This document shows, piece after piece, positions 8,789-17,367 of a stretch of DNA of 64,000 nt. The notes beneath the pieces were generated by a model. The model saw only the letters and a program-made list of their open reading frames with translations, was not told the DNA's origin and did no database searches. This DNA comes from Gemmobacter nectariphilus DSM 15620 (GTDB lineage Bacteria; Pseudomonadota; Alphaproteobacteria; Rhodobacterales; Rhodobacteraceae). Position 1 is the stretch's first letter, and each line of letters opens with the position of its first letter. The position numbers were made by a program, and so were the translations under genes. Location: assembly GCF_000429765.1 (NCBI RefSeq), contig NZ_AUCM01000005.1, positions 124,001-188,000 of the forward strand, read 5' to 3'.

Positions 8789-9544
8789 CTAGTTTCCCAG
8801 CGCGTTCAGCGCCTGCTGCATCAACCCGTCCAGCGCCACACGCCCCTTGTCGATGGTCGCAACATAGGCGCGCAAGGCCGGCTCGGCCTGCGGAGCGGCC
8901 GCGATCAGGCGCGGCGCCTGCGCGTAAAGCAGCCAGGCCAGCACCGCCAGCAAGATCACCAGCCCAAAGCCCAGCCGGAACCCGCTGCGCCCGGCATCCG
9001 GCGCCGCCGTGATCACGCCCGCGCCGGCATTGCGGCCCGTAGCCCCGCTGGCATCCAGCGTCGAGTTGATCGCCTCGATGTCGGGCAACAGCTCGCGCCG
9101 CGCGCTGCGGGGCGGGGCGGGTGGCTCCGGGGCCTCGTCCTCGGGTTCGGGCTGCTCGTCGACCGGGGCCTGCGCCCGGGGCCGAATGCGCAGGCGCGGG
9201 GCGGCAGGCGCCTCGGGCAGGCCCAGCTCTGGCTGCATCTCCAGACTGCGGGCAGCGGCGCGCGCGGCTTCCTCGGACCGGGCGCGGGTCTCGCGCTCGG
9301 CCTCTTCGCGCAGCACGGCCAGCATGGATTCGTCCAGCGAGTGACGCCGCAGCACCTGCGGATCTTCAGGCTCGGGGGCGGGCGCCTCTTCGGGCTCGGC
9401 CTCGACCAGCTCCGCCTCGGTCATATCGGGGGACTGGAACCAGACATGGCCGCAGGCAGAACATTGCACATCCCGCCCTTCGGCAGGTATCAACGACGCG
9501 TCCACCTCGTATTGGGCGTCGCAGTTCGGGCAAATCAGTCGCAT
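8789..9544 (-). CDS. MJ0042-type zinc-ribbon membrane protein
   Basis: Encodes 251 residues. The N-terminus is a zinc ribbon of the MJ0042 kind: CPNC near residues 5-8 and CSAC near 32-35, followed by GHVWF. A long acidic, proline- and glutamate-rich linker leads to a single membrane helix near residues 195-215 (LGFGLVILLAVLAWLLYAQ). Such proteins are common in Rhodobacterales, often next to ftsEX, and their function is not established. It is divergent from ftsE with 169 bases between. The linker is low complexity and may be disordered. Confidence 0.75.
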   Translation of the reverse strand: MRLICPNCDAQYEVDASLIPAEGRDVQCSACGHVWFQSPDMTEAELVEAEPEEAPAPEPEDPQVLRRHSLDESMLAVLREEAERETRARSEEAARAAARSLEMQPELGLPEAPAAPRLRIRPRAQAPVDEQPEPEDEAPEPPAPPRSARRELLPDIEAINSTLDASGATGRNAGAGVITAAPDAGRSGFRLGFGLVILLAVLAWLLYAQAPRLIAAAPQAEPALRAYVATIDKGRVALDGLMQQALNALGN

Positions 9545-9713
9545 CGGCCATTATCCCCGCTCGTGCTGCCTGGCCCCCTTGGCAGCGCCCATTGTCGACG
9601 TTGTAGCAAGGGAACGCGGGTTCTTCCAGTATTCCCAACACCTTTGCACCAGTCATTGCAACGCTGTGCGCCTCGGGCCATTCTGCCACGGCCTGATTCG
9701 CAAAGGGACCAGC

Positions 9714-10385
9714 GTGATTTCGTTCGACAAGGTGGGCTACAGCTATGGCGGCGGCGAGTTGCTGTCGGACATTTCGCTGACGCTTGCGCCCGGATCGTTC
9801 CACTTTCTGACCGGGCCATCCGGTGCCGGAAAGACGACGTTCCTGAAACTGTGCTACGGGGAACTTCTGCCAACCTCGGGCCGTCTGACCCTGTTCGAGG
9901 GCGAGGCGCGCAGCCTGTCGCGCAACGATGTGGCCATGGTGCGCCGGCGCATCGGCGTCGTGCATCAGGACTGCCAGTTCCTTGACCACCTGCCGGTGGC
10001 CGCCAACATCGCCCTGCCGCTGACCGTGTCGGGCAAGGAACCCGATGTGGCGGACCTCGAGGATCTGATGACCTGGGTCGGTCTGCGCCCGCTGGCCGAT
10101 GCGCTGCCCCCCTCGCTGTCCGGCGGGGAACGTCAACGCGCCGCCGTCGCCCGCGCCGTCATCATGTCGCCCGAGGTGATCCTGGCCGACGAGCCGACCG
10201 GGAACCTCGACTGGGAGATGTCCCAGCGCCTGCTGCGGCTGTTCGTCGAACTGAACCGGATGGGCAAGACCATCGTGATCGCCACCCATGACATGAACCT
10301 GATCCGCACCACCAAGGGGCAAGTCGCGGCCCGCGTGCTGCGCATCCAGAACCGGCGCGTCCAGCTGGCGGGGGCCGATCTGTGA
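9714..10385 (+). CDS. ftsE: Cell division ATP-binding protein FtsE
   Basis: The ATPase of the FtsEX complex, which couples the divisome to peptidoglycan hydrolase activation. It has 223 residues, the normal length. Walker A GPSGAGKT is at 34-41, with signature LSGGERQR, Walker B VILADEPT and the H-loop ATHDM. The GTG at 9714 was selected because AAAGGGA lies upstream and ISFDKVGYSYGGG is the usual N-terminus; the longer reading frame upstream has no homology. The stop overlaps the ftsX start by 4 bases. Confidence 0.92.
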   Translation: MISFDKVGYSYGGGELLSDISLTLAPGSFHFLTGPSGAGKTTFLKLCYGELLPTSGRLTLFEGEARSLSRNDVAMVRRRIGVVHQDCQFLDHLPVAANIALPLTVSGKEPDVADLEDLMTWVGLRPLADALPPSLSGGERQRAAVARAVIMSPEVILADEPTGNLDWEMSQRLLRLFVELNRMGKTIVIATHDMNLIRTTKGQVAARVLRIQNRRVQLAGADL

Positions 10386-11281
10386 AGCGGCTGCTGATCC
10401 TGACGGGCTTCGGGCCGGAAAGCGCGGCCTACCGGGTCGTTCCGCCCACGGGGCATACGGTCTGGCTGACCGGCTTTACGGCAGGGGCCATGACCTTTCT
10501 GGCGGTCTTTGCCCTGGCGCTGTCGCTGGCGGCGGGGCGGCTGGCCGACCGCTGGGCCGATGCGCTGACCAACACCGCGACCATCCGCATCTCGGCCCCG
10601 CCCGACCAGCTGGCGGCGCAGACCCGCGCGGTGCTGGATTTGCTGGGCACAACCCCCGGCATTCACGGCGCGCGCGCCCTGTCCGATGCCGAACAGCGCG
10701 CGCTGCTCGAGCCGTGGTTCGGCCCCGACTTGCCGGTCGACAGCCTGTCGCTGCCGCAGCTGGTCGAATTCACCGAGAACGATGGCGGATACGATGCCCA
10801 GGGCCTGCGCCTGCGGCTTCAGGCCGAGGCGCCGGGCGCCGTGCTGGACGATCACACCCGCTGGCGCCGCCCGCTGACGGTGGCGGCGGAACGGCTGCGG
10901 CTGCTGGGCTGGCTGTCGCTGGCGCTGATCGGCGGGGCGCTGGCCGCGATGATCACGCTGGCCGCCAATGCCTCGCTGGCCGCCAATGCCCAGGTGATCC
11001 GGGTGCTTCGGCTGGTCGGCGCGCAGGACGATTTCATCGCCGGGGCCTTCGTGCGCCGCTTTACCTTGCGGGCGGTGGCGGGGGCTGCGGTCGGCATGGT
11101 GCTGGGTGTTGCGGGAATCTTGCTGCTACCTTCGGCCGATGCGGCGGGCGGGTTCCTGACCGGGCTGGGCTTTCAGGGCTGGGGCTGGCTGGTGCCGCTG
11201 GTGCTGCCGGCGATCGCCGCGCTTGTCGCCTGGGCCGCCACCCGGACGGCCGCCTTTTCCAAACTGCGGGAGCTGACCTGA
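10382..11281 (+). CDS. ftsX: Cell division protein FtsX
   Basis: A 299-residue membrane partner of FtsE. The first helix is near residues 28-50 (FTAGAMTFLAVFALALSLAA), followed by a periplasmic domain. Three helices in the C-terminal half (LGWLSLALIGGALAAM, AVAGAAVGMVLGVAGI, GWGWLVPLVLPAIAALVAW) complete the FtsX topology. Translation is coupled to ftsE through the GTGA overlap, and its stop overlaps the next ATG by one base. Sequence conservation in this family is low, so the call rests on topology plus position. Confidence 0.88.
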   Translation: MKRLLILTGFGPESAAYRVVPPTGHTVWLTGFTAGAMTFLAVFALALSLAAGRLADRWADALTNTATIRISAPPDQLAAQTRAVLDLLGTTPGIHGARALSDAEQRALLEPWFGPDLPVDSLSLPQLVEFTENDGGYDAQGLRLRLQAEAPGAVLDDHTRWRRPLTVAAERLRLLGWLSLALIGGALAAMITLAANASLAANAQVIRVLRLVGAQDDFIAGAFVRRFTLRAVAGAAVGMVLGVAGILLLPSADAAGGFLTGLGFQGWGWLVPLVLPAIAALVAWAATRTAAFSKLRELT

Positions 11282-12024
11282 TGGGCCCCTTGCGCCTTGC
11301 GCTGCAATATGTGCTGTCGCTGATCTTCATCGTGCAGATGTATCTGGCGATGGCGGTCATGGCGGTGATCTTCCTGCCATGGGCGCTGACCTCGCCCTCT
11401 GGGGCCTTTGCCGCCTGCCACAGCTATTGCGTCTGGGTCCGCTGGACGGCGCGCTGGCTGGTCGGGCTGAAGTCGGAAATCCGCGGCACCCCGCCCAGGG
11501 ATGTCGTGCTGGTCGCCGCCAAGCATCAATCGTTCTTCGACATCCTGCTGATCTTCGGCGCCATGCCCCGCCCCCGCTTCATCATGAAGCGCGAGCTGAT
11601 CTGGACCCCGATCCTTGGCCAGTATGCCCTGCGCCTTGGCTGCATCGCGGTCGATCGTGGCAAGCGCGGCGCGGCAATCAAGAAGATGATCGCCGCTGTG
11701 GCTTCGGGCAAGGACAAGGGCGGGCAGCTGGCGATCTACGCCCAGGGCACCCGCGTCGCACCGGGGGTCAAGGCGCCCTACAAGATCGGCATCGGCGCAC
11801 TTTACAAGGAACTGGGCCAGGATTGCGTGCCGGTCGCCACGAATGTCGGGGTGTTCTGGCCCCGGCACGGCATCTTGCGCAAGCCGGGCGTGGCTGTTGT
11901 GGACTTTCTGCCCCGTATTCCCGCCGGCAAACCGCTGCCAGAGTTCATGAAGGAACTCGAGACCGCCGTGGAAACCCGCTCGGACGAATTGATGGCCGAG
12001 GCGGGGTTCAAGAGGCGCCGCTAG
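11281..12024 (+). CDS. plsC: 1-acyl-sn-glycerol-3-phosphate acyltransferase (PlsC family)
   Basis: A 247-residue membrane-bound acyltransferase of phospholipid synthesis that makes phosphatidic acid from lysophosphatidic acid. An N-terminal hydrophobic stretch precedes the catalytic HX4D motif HQSFFD (residues 82-87). The second block reads FIMKRELIWTPILGQYA and the third is YAQGTRVAPG, the counterpart of the usual EGTR motif with glutamine in place of glutamate. The ATG overlaps the ftsX stop, so it belongs to the ftsEX operon. A bidirectional hairpin follows at 12232. Confidence 0.85.
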   Translation: MGPLRLALQYVLSLIFIVQMYLAMAVMAVIFLPWALTSPSGAFAACHSYCVWVRWTARWLVGLKSEIRGTPPRDVVLVAAKHQSFFDILLIFGAMPRPRFIMKRELIWTPILGQYALRLGCIAVDRGKRGAAIKKMIAAVASGKDKGGQLAIYAQGTRVAPGVKAPYKIGIGALYKELGQDCVPVATNVGVFWPRHGILRKPGVAVVDFLPRIPAGKPLPEFMKELETAVETRSDELMAEAGFKRRR

Positions 12025-12177
12025 GGCCGGCCGGCATCCAGCCAACTGGTGCGCTTGGCCCCGGTTCTGGATGGGTATTTGAAAAAAGGCAAAGCCACAA
12101 ACGCAGGGACGGACGGCACCGTTGCCTCGGCGCGCCACCGTCTGGCAGGCGCGTCTTCGCTCAGGCACCGCTGCTGC

Positions 12178-12208
12178 GTTTCGCCTTGATCCAAATATCC
12201 TCGGGGGT
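12178..12208 (-). repeat. 3' composite element, copy 2 (tail)
   Basis: On the minus strand it reads CCCCCGAGGATATTTGGATC and then AAGGCGAA. It lies 83 bases beyond the trxC stop, in trxC orientation, with the hairpin 12232-12250 between them. It matches the copies near 251, 17296 and 19594. Confidence 0.6.
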
Positions 12209-12231
12209 GAATTGGCGCGGAACGCGACAAG

Positions 12232-12250
12232 AGGGGGCAGAAGGCCCCCT
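12232..12250. terminator. Bidirectional hairpin between plsC and trxC
   Basis: AGGGGGC (12232-12238) pairs with GCCCCCT (12244-12250) around a 5-base loop. It lies between the convergent plsC and trxC genes and could serve both. Confidence 0.6.
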
Positions 12251-12290
12251 TCCCCGGTCGATGCAGGAAAGCCGCAGGGTGGGGGCAGGC

Positions 12291-12734
12291 CTAAGCCCGT
12301 GCGCCCAGTTTGCCTTGCACAAAGGCCACGATATCGGCCGCCGGCCGCGCCCCGGCCAGCCGCGCCACCTCGCGCCCCTTGCTGTACAGAACCAGCGCGG
12401 GGATCCCCTGAATCCGTGTGCGCGAGGCAATGTCGGGATGGTCTTGCGTATTCAGCTTGGCCAGCCGCACCTGCGGTGCCAGCGTCCTGGCGGCCTTGGC
12501 GAATTCGGGCGCCATCATCCGGCAGGGCCCGCACCATGGCGCCCAGTAATCGACCAGGATCGGCAGATCGTCGCGCTTGGTCGCCTTGTCATGGGCGGCA
12601 GGGTCAAGTTCGGCAACCGTGCCGGGCACCAGCGGATCGCCGCAGCTGCCACAGCGCGGCGACTGGTCCAGACGATCAAGCGGAACACGATTGGCCTGAC
12701 CGCAGGTCAGGCAGGTAATGCGGGCAGCATCCAT
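12291..12734 (-). CDS. trxC: Thioredoxin 2 (zinc-binding TrxC)
   Basis: A 147-residue cytoplasmic disulfide reductase. The N-terminal zinc finger has CxxC pairs at C8/C11 and C28/C31, and the thioredoxin active site WCGPC is at residues 67-71. The conserved cis-proline segment GIPALVLY is present. The start at 12734 has a GAGGA ribosome site and gives the canonical length; upstream in-frame codons are unrelated sequence. TrxC-type proteins are typically oxidative-stress thioredoxins, but no OxyR site was identified. The 234-base divergent gap to the next gene holds no clear feature. Confidence 0.93.
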   Translation of the reverse strand: MDAARITCLTCGQANRVPLDRLDQSPRCGSCGDPLVPGTVAELDPAAHDKATKRDDLPILVDYWAPWCGPCRMMAPEFAKAARTLAPQVRLAKLNTQDHPDIASRTRIQGIPALVLYSKGREVARLAGARPAADIVAFVQGKLGARA

Positions 12735-12968
12735 GGCGATCCTCGTGGGACTGGCTGTTTCACGGTAGATGGGCAGGCATGACCACTTTCCAAGGGGAAG
12801 GCGGCTGCGACGATCTGCCCACTCTTGCGTCATCCGCACCCCTGAGGCTAGAGCGGCTGAGAAACCGGCCCCCAGGGCGCCCGGCGCCATTGCCCGGAAC
12901 ACGGTGGGACATGCCCCACCCCGGGACTGCAGGCGCCGGCCCCGAACCGCTCCCGGGCAGGAGGCCCC

Positions 12969-13841
12969 ATGACACGCACGCGCGCCACGGCCATCGGATT
13001 TGTCGCCGTTCTGCTATGGTCCGTGCTGGCCCTGCTGACCGTGGCCACCGCGCCCGTGCCACCCTTCCTGCTGAACGCGCTGACCTTTGGCATCGGCGGG
13101 GCAGTGGGTGTGGTCTGGATCGCGGCCACCGGGGGGGCCGGGCGGCTCAAGGCGGTCTCGCCTGGCGTTCTGGCCTTTGGCATCGCCGGGCTGTTCGGCT
13201 ATCACGCGCTTTACTTCAGCGCCTTGCGGCTGGCCCCCGCCGCCGAGGCCAGCCTGCTGGCCTATCTTTGGCCACTGTTCATCGTGCTGTTCTCGGGCCT
13301 GTTGCCGGGCGAGCATCTGCGGCGCGGCCATGTCATTGGCGCGCTGATCGCCTTTGCCGGGGCGGCGTTGATCGTCCTGTCGCGCGGGCGGGGCGAGATG
13401 GCGCCCGGCGCCGTAGCCGGGCTGGGGCTGGCCTTCCTTTGCGCGCTGACCTGGGCGGCCTATTCCGTCGGCTCGCGCCGCCTTGGCACCGCACCGACCG
13501 AGGCGGTCGCGCTGTTCTGCCTGGCCACGGCGCTGCTGTCGGTGCCGTTCCATCTGGCGCTGGAGGAAACGCTATGGCCGCAGGGCGCCGTCGGCTGGGC
13601 TGCCGTTGGCGCGCTGGGGCTGGGGCCGGTGGGGCTGGCGTTCTATGTCTGGGACATCGGGATGAAACGGGGCGACATCCAGTTGCTGGGCGTTGCCTCT
13701 TATGCCGCGCCGCTGCTGTCGACGCTGGCGCTGGTGATCGCTGGGGTTGCGGACCCGGCGCCTGCGTTGGCACTGGCCGCGGCGCTGATCGCCGGCGGCG
13801 CGCTGCTGGCGGCGCGGGCCGGTCAGGGATCGAACCGATAG
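12969..13841 (+). CDS. DMT/EamA-family exporter, YddG-like
   Basis: A 290-residue inner-membrane protein with ten predicted helices in two EamA repeats. The N-terminal segment LLWSVLALLTVATAPVPPF and the overall pattern resemble bacterial YddG-type aromatic amino acid exporters. Substrate cannot be deduced from sequence, so an aromatic or general amino-acid role is inference. The last 19 bases overlap the convergent sulfotransferase gene, so the two reading frames share their 3' ends. Confidence 0.75.
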   Translation: MTRTRATAIGFVAVLLWSVLALLTVATAPVPPFLLNALTFGIGGAVGVVWIAATGGAGRLKAVSPGVLAFGIAGLFGYHALYFSALRLAPAAEASLLAYLWPLFIVLFSGLLPGEHLRRGHVIGALIAFAGAALIVLSRGRGEMAPGAVAGLGLAFLCALTWAAYSVGSRRLGTAPTEAVALFCLATALLSVPFHLALEETLWPQGAVGWAAVGALGLGPVGLAFYVWDIGMKRGDIQLLGVASYAAPLLSTLALVIAGVADPAPALALAAALIAGGALLAARAGQGSNR

Positions 13842-14476
13842 CCGAAGCGGGCGATATCGGCGGCACACAACTGGCCGACCAGTGCCGCCGTCTCGTCATC
13901 ATAATAGCCGCGCCAATCCTGCGCCCGGTCCGAGGCATTGGCCCGGGCCACGGGTGTCAGGCGAAAGCCCAGATGCGCCTCGAACGGGGCAAGGTCGCTG
14001 TCCAGATGCTCCAGCCGGGCGCACAGATCGCAACGTTCGGTGCCATCCGCCAGGCGCACCCATGCCGCACAGGACCAGCCCGCCATGGCCTGGCGCGTTG
14101 CACGGTCCAGCACAAAGGCGCGAAAATCGCTGCCCTTGGCCAGATGCACCGCCGGGTGATCGAACCGCTGGCCGCGCAGCCAGTGGTAATAGCTGACCAT
14201 CCGGTCCCAGGGGTTGCGCACCAGCGTCAGAACGAACAGGCCCTGCGCCTCGTCCGGGCCCAGCACCCCGTCCAGATCGGCCAGGGTCGAATGCTTCCAC
14301 AATCGCCCGCGCGGGGCCAGCCCGGCCAGCCGGCGCCGCCGTGCCCGCGCCTTGGGCGTGTCGCCGACGATCAGGTCATCCTTCATCGCCCGCGCCTCGA
14401 GCGCCAGCATAAGCGCGGTGCCCCCGGTCTTGGGCGCATGGACGAACAGATAGCGGCGCCCGCGCGACAGGATCAT
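13823..14476 (-). CDS. Small sulfotransferase family 2 protein
   Basis: Encodes 217 residues. The PAPS 5'-phosphosulfate-binding loop is FVHAPKTGGTAL (residues about 11-22), and the 3'-phosphate-binding region is LVRNPWDRMVSYYHW. These are the hallmarks of carbohydrate-type family 2 sulfotransferases. The acceptor is unknown; a surface polysaccharide or lipid would be typical, but no such synthesis genes are nearby. Its ATG overlaps the stop of the upstream DMT transporter by 4 bases, so the two are translationally coupled. PAPS could be supplied by sat-cysC at 6962. Confidence 0.8.
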   Translation of the reverse strand: MILSRGRRYLFVHAPKTGGTALMLALEARAMKDDLIVGDTPKARARRRRLAGLAPRGRLWKHSTLADLDGVLGPDEAQGLFVLTLVRNPWDRMVSYYHWLRGQRFDHPAVHLAKGSDFRAFVLDRATRQAMAGWSCAAWVRLADGTERCDLCARLEHLDSDLAPFEAHLGFRLTPVARANASDRAQDWRGYYDDETAALVGQLCAADIARFGYRFDP

Positions 14477-15393
14477 GCCGCCCTGCCCCGCCAGCCCATC
14501 GCTATGCCCGAGGCGATGATTATCACCATGCCCACGGCTGCCACCGGCCCGATGGTCTCGCCCCAGATCACCCAGGCCCACAGCGCCGAAAACGGCAGCA
14601 CCACATATTCCAGCACCGAGACCCGGCTTGCCTCGGCCAGCTGATAGGCGCGCACCATCAGCCCGACCGCGACCAGCGAGCCAACCGCCTGCACGGCGGT
14701 CCAGAACAGCACCTCGGCCGAGGGAATGGCGGGGCCTCGGGTCAGGAAACCGGCGGCCCCCTGCGGCGCATCCGGGGCCAGCCACCACAGGCCGGCCAGC
14801 ACGACCGCCGCCAGCACGCCCATCACCAGCATGTAGCTGACCACCAGCGTTGCCGCGCTTTCTCGCCCGCACCATTCGCGCGTCGCGATATTGGCCAGCG
14901 CATACAGCGCCCCGCCCGCCACCGGCACAAGCGAGGCCGGCCCCAGCGCCGCCGGATCGGGCGAGAGCACCATCACCACCCCGGCAAACCCGACCAGCGC
15001 CGCGACGATCCGCCAGGGCCCGATCCGGTGCCCATAGACCAGCCGCCCGATCAGCAGCACGAAGATCGGCGCGGTGAACAGCCCCGCCGCCGCCTGCGCC
15101 ACCGACAGAAAGCCAAGGCTGCCGAAATAGATGAACAGCGCCACCGATTGCACCACCGCCCGCGCCAGCACCGCGCCCGGCGCCACGATCTTCAGCCGCG
15201 GCACAAAGGGCAGCGCCATGACCGCAGCGACAATCACCAGCACCATGCCCGAGCGCATTGCCTGAAACTGCCACAGCCCGGTGCCTTCGGCGATCACCCG
15301 GACATAATTGTCGATATAGCCGATCAGCGCCGCATAGATGACGATCGCCCCGGCGGCAGCCAGCGTGCGGTTGGAACGGTCGGCAGGGGTCAT
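14473..15393 (-). CDS. DMT/EamA-family transporter
   Basis: A 306-residue protein with about ten membrane helices in two EamA repeats. The C-terminal repeat includes EYVVLPFSALWAWVIWGE, a common EamA block. The start at 15393 (MTPADRSNR) was chosen because the first helix follows at once and CGGAG lies just upstream; an in-frame extension to 15525 has no helix-like sequence. It forms a two-gene operon with the sulfotransferase through an ATGA overlap. Substrate unknown. It is divergent from the acyl-CoA synthetase gene with 81 bases between. Confidence 0.8.
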   Translation of the reverse strand: MTPADRSNRTLAAAGAIVIYAALIGYIDNYVRVIAEGTGLWQFQAMRSGMVLVIVAAVMALPFVPRLKIVAPGAVLARAVVQSVALFIYFGSLGFLSVAQAAAGLFTAPIFVLLIGRLVYGHRIGPWRIVAALVGFAGVVMVLSPDPAALGPASLVPVAGGALYALANIATREWCGRESAATLVVSYMLVMGVLAAVVLAGLWWLAPDAPQGAAGFLTRGPAIPSAEVLFWTAVQAVGSLVAVGLMVRAYQLAEASRVSVLEYVVLPFSALWAWVIWGETIGPVAAVGMVIIIASGIAMGWRGRAA

Positions 15394-15474
15394 GTCAGCT
15401 CCGACGGGGACTTTCCCTTGCTGGCATATCCCGGCAATATGCCGCACCACAAGCACGCAACCGGGAGGCGCGGA

Positions 15475-17100
15475 ATGGGTTGGCTGGCCGATGAATCGGG
15501 ACTGGAGCGTAACAGGGCAAATCATGTGCCCCTGACCCCGCTATCCCATCTGGCCCGCGCCGCCGACATCTGGCCCAGCCACGAGGCGCTGGTCTATGGC
15601 ACCATCCGGCGCAGCTATGCCGACTATCACGCCCGCGTCAGCCGGCTGGCCTCGGCCCTTGCCGCGCGCGGCGTGCGTCCGGGTGACGTGGTGGCCACGC
15701 TGATCCCCAACCTGCCCGCACAGGTCGAGGCCCATTTCGGCGTGCCCGCCTGCGGGGCGGTGCTGAACACGATCAACACCCGGCTCGATGTCGATACCGT
15801 CGCCTATATCTTCGATCATGGCGGGGCGCGGGTCGTTCTGGTCGACACCGCCTTCCTGCCGCTGGCCGAAGCTGCCTGCGCCGCGATGGAGGGAACGCCC
15901 CCCGAAATCATCGAGGTGGCCGATCCGCAGGCCGGCTTCCCCGCCACCGGACGGTTCCCGGAATACGAGGATCTGCTCGCCGCAGGCGATCCCGATTTCG
16001 CCTGGATCCTGCCGCAGGACGAATGGGAATCGCTGGCGCTGAACTATACCTCGGGCACGACGGGGCGGCCCAAGGGCGTGGTCTATCACCATCGCGGGGC
16101 CATGCTGTCGACCTATGGCCAGGTGGTCAGCTGGCGGATGCAACTGCACCCGCGCTATCTGACCATCGTGCCGCTGTTCCACTGCAACGGCTGGTGCCAC
16201 GCCTGGATGATGCCGCTGCTGGCGGGCACGGTGATCTGCTGCCGCGACGTGACGGCCAAGGCGCTGTATTCCGCCTTTGCCGATGAAAAGGTCACGCATT
16301 TCGGCGGCGCGCCCATCGTGCTCAACACCATCATCCATGCCCGCGACGAGGACCGCAAACCCTTTGACCAGATCGTCGAGGTCTTCACCGCCGGCGCGCC
16401 CCCGCCTGCCGCGACGCTGGCCGCCATCGAGCCGCTGGGCTTTAACGTCACGCAGGTCTATGGCCTGACCGAAACCTATGGCCCCGATGTGGAATGCGTC
16501 TGGCAATCGGCCTTTCACGGGCTGCAAGGCGACGAACGCGCCGCCGTCAAGGCCCGCACCGGGGTCGCGATGCCCTTCATGGAACATGTCACCGTGCTGG
16601 GCGAAAACGACACTCCCGTCCCCCGCGACGGCACCAGCCTTGGCGAAATCGCGCATCGCGGCAATGGCGTGATGAAAGGCTATTACAAGAACCCCGAAGC
16701 GACGGCCGAGGCGTTCAAGGGCGGCTACTTCCGGTCAGGCGACATCGCCTTTCGCCACCCTGACGGCTACATCAAGATCGCCGACCGCGCCAAGGACATC
16801 ATCATCTCGGGGGGCGAGAATGTCAGCTCGGTCGAGGTCGAAGGCGCCCTGATGCATCACCCCGCTGTCGCCCTGTGCGCCGTGGTCGCCAAGCCGGACG
16901 ACAAATGGGGCGAGGTGCCCTGCGCCTTCGTCGAACTCAAAGAGGGCGCCAGCGCGACCGAGGCAGAGCTGATCGCCTTTGCCCGCACCCGCCTGGCCGG
17001 GTTCAAGACGCCAAAACAGGTGATCTTCTGCGACCTGCCGAAAACCTCGACCGGCAAGATCCAGAAGTTCGAACTGCGCAATCGCGTCAAGGCGCTGTAG
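15475..17100 (+). CDS. Acyl-CoA synthetase (AMP-forming, medium-chain type)
   Basis: A 541-residue ANL-superfamily ligase that activates a carboxylic acid to its CoA thioester through an acyl-adenylate. Motifs are YTSGTTGRPKGVVY (near residue 190), the YGLTETYGP block, YFRSGDIAF and the C-terminal catalytic lysine in KTSTGKIQKFELR. The start MGWLADESGLERN is preceded by GGGAGG. Overall it resembles AlkK-type medium-chain or short-chain ligases. The substrate is not determined, and a DmdB-like role cannot be excluded. It is a single gene followed by a hairpin. The acyl-CoA dehydrogenase at 35883 could act downstream, but they are not linked. Confidence 0.85.
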   Translation: MGWLADESGLERNRANHVPLTPLSHLARAADIWPSHEALVYGTIRRSYADYHARVSRLASALAARGVRPGDVVATLIPNLPAQVEAHFGVPACGAVLNTINTRLDVDTVAYIFDHGGARVVLVDTAFLPLAEAACAAMEGTPPEIIEVADPQAGFPATGRFPEYEDLLAAGDPDFAWILPQDEWESLALNYTSGTTGRPKGVVYHHRGAMLSTYGQVVSWRMQLHPRYLTIVPLFHCNGWCHAWMMPLLAGTVICCRDVTAKALYSAFADEKVTHFGGAPIVLNTIIHARDEDRKPFDQIVEVFTAGAPPPAATLAAIEPLGFNVTQVYGLTETYGPDVECVWQSAFHGLQGDERAAVKARTGVAMPFMEHVTVLGENDTPVPRDGTSLGEIAHRGNGVMKGYYKNPEATAEAFKGGYFRSGDIAFRHPDGYIKIADRAKDIIISGGENVSSVEVEGALMHHPAVALCAVVAKPDDKWGEVPCAFVELKEGASATEAELIAFARTRLAGFKTPKQVIFCDLPKTSTGKIQKFELRNRVKAL

Positions 17101-17124
17101 CGCCGGGCAGAACGGCCCGGGCGC
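17099..17124 (+). terminator. GC hairpin after the acyl-CoA synthetase gene
   Basis: GCGCC-GGGC pairs with GCCC-GGGCGC with one bulged base, starting at the stop codon. No T run follows, so efficiency is doubtful. Confidence 0.4.
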
Positions 17125-17295
17125 TGCGCCGATCGCCCGGCGCCCGGCCACATCGCGCCGCTTGTCGCAGGGGGCCACCAGCGTGCAGCCCCCCTGCCCC
17201 GCTCCTGCGGACACACCCCCGCGCGAGCCAAGCAATCAGGCCCTCGGGGCCCGCGCCCGATCCTCCTGCCCCCTGCCAAGACACATCTGCCTCGG

Positions 17296-17340
17296 CTTCA
17301 TCTTTCCCCAAATACCCCGGGGTCCGGGGCAGCGCCCCGG
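17296..17340 (-). repeat. 3' composite element, copy 3 (hairpin plus tail)
   Basis: In hemN orientation a hairpin (GCCCCGG 17334-17340 with CCGGGGC 17324-17330) is followed by the tail CCCCGGGGTATTTGGGG then AAAGATGAAG. It starts 28 bases after the hemN stop. The tail is the most divergent of the four copies but keeps the C-run, TATTTG and GAAG. The rest of this 267-base convergent gap shows no gene. Confidence 0.5.
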
Positions 17341-17367
17341 CGGCCAGCCACACGGGCCAACACCAGC

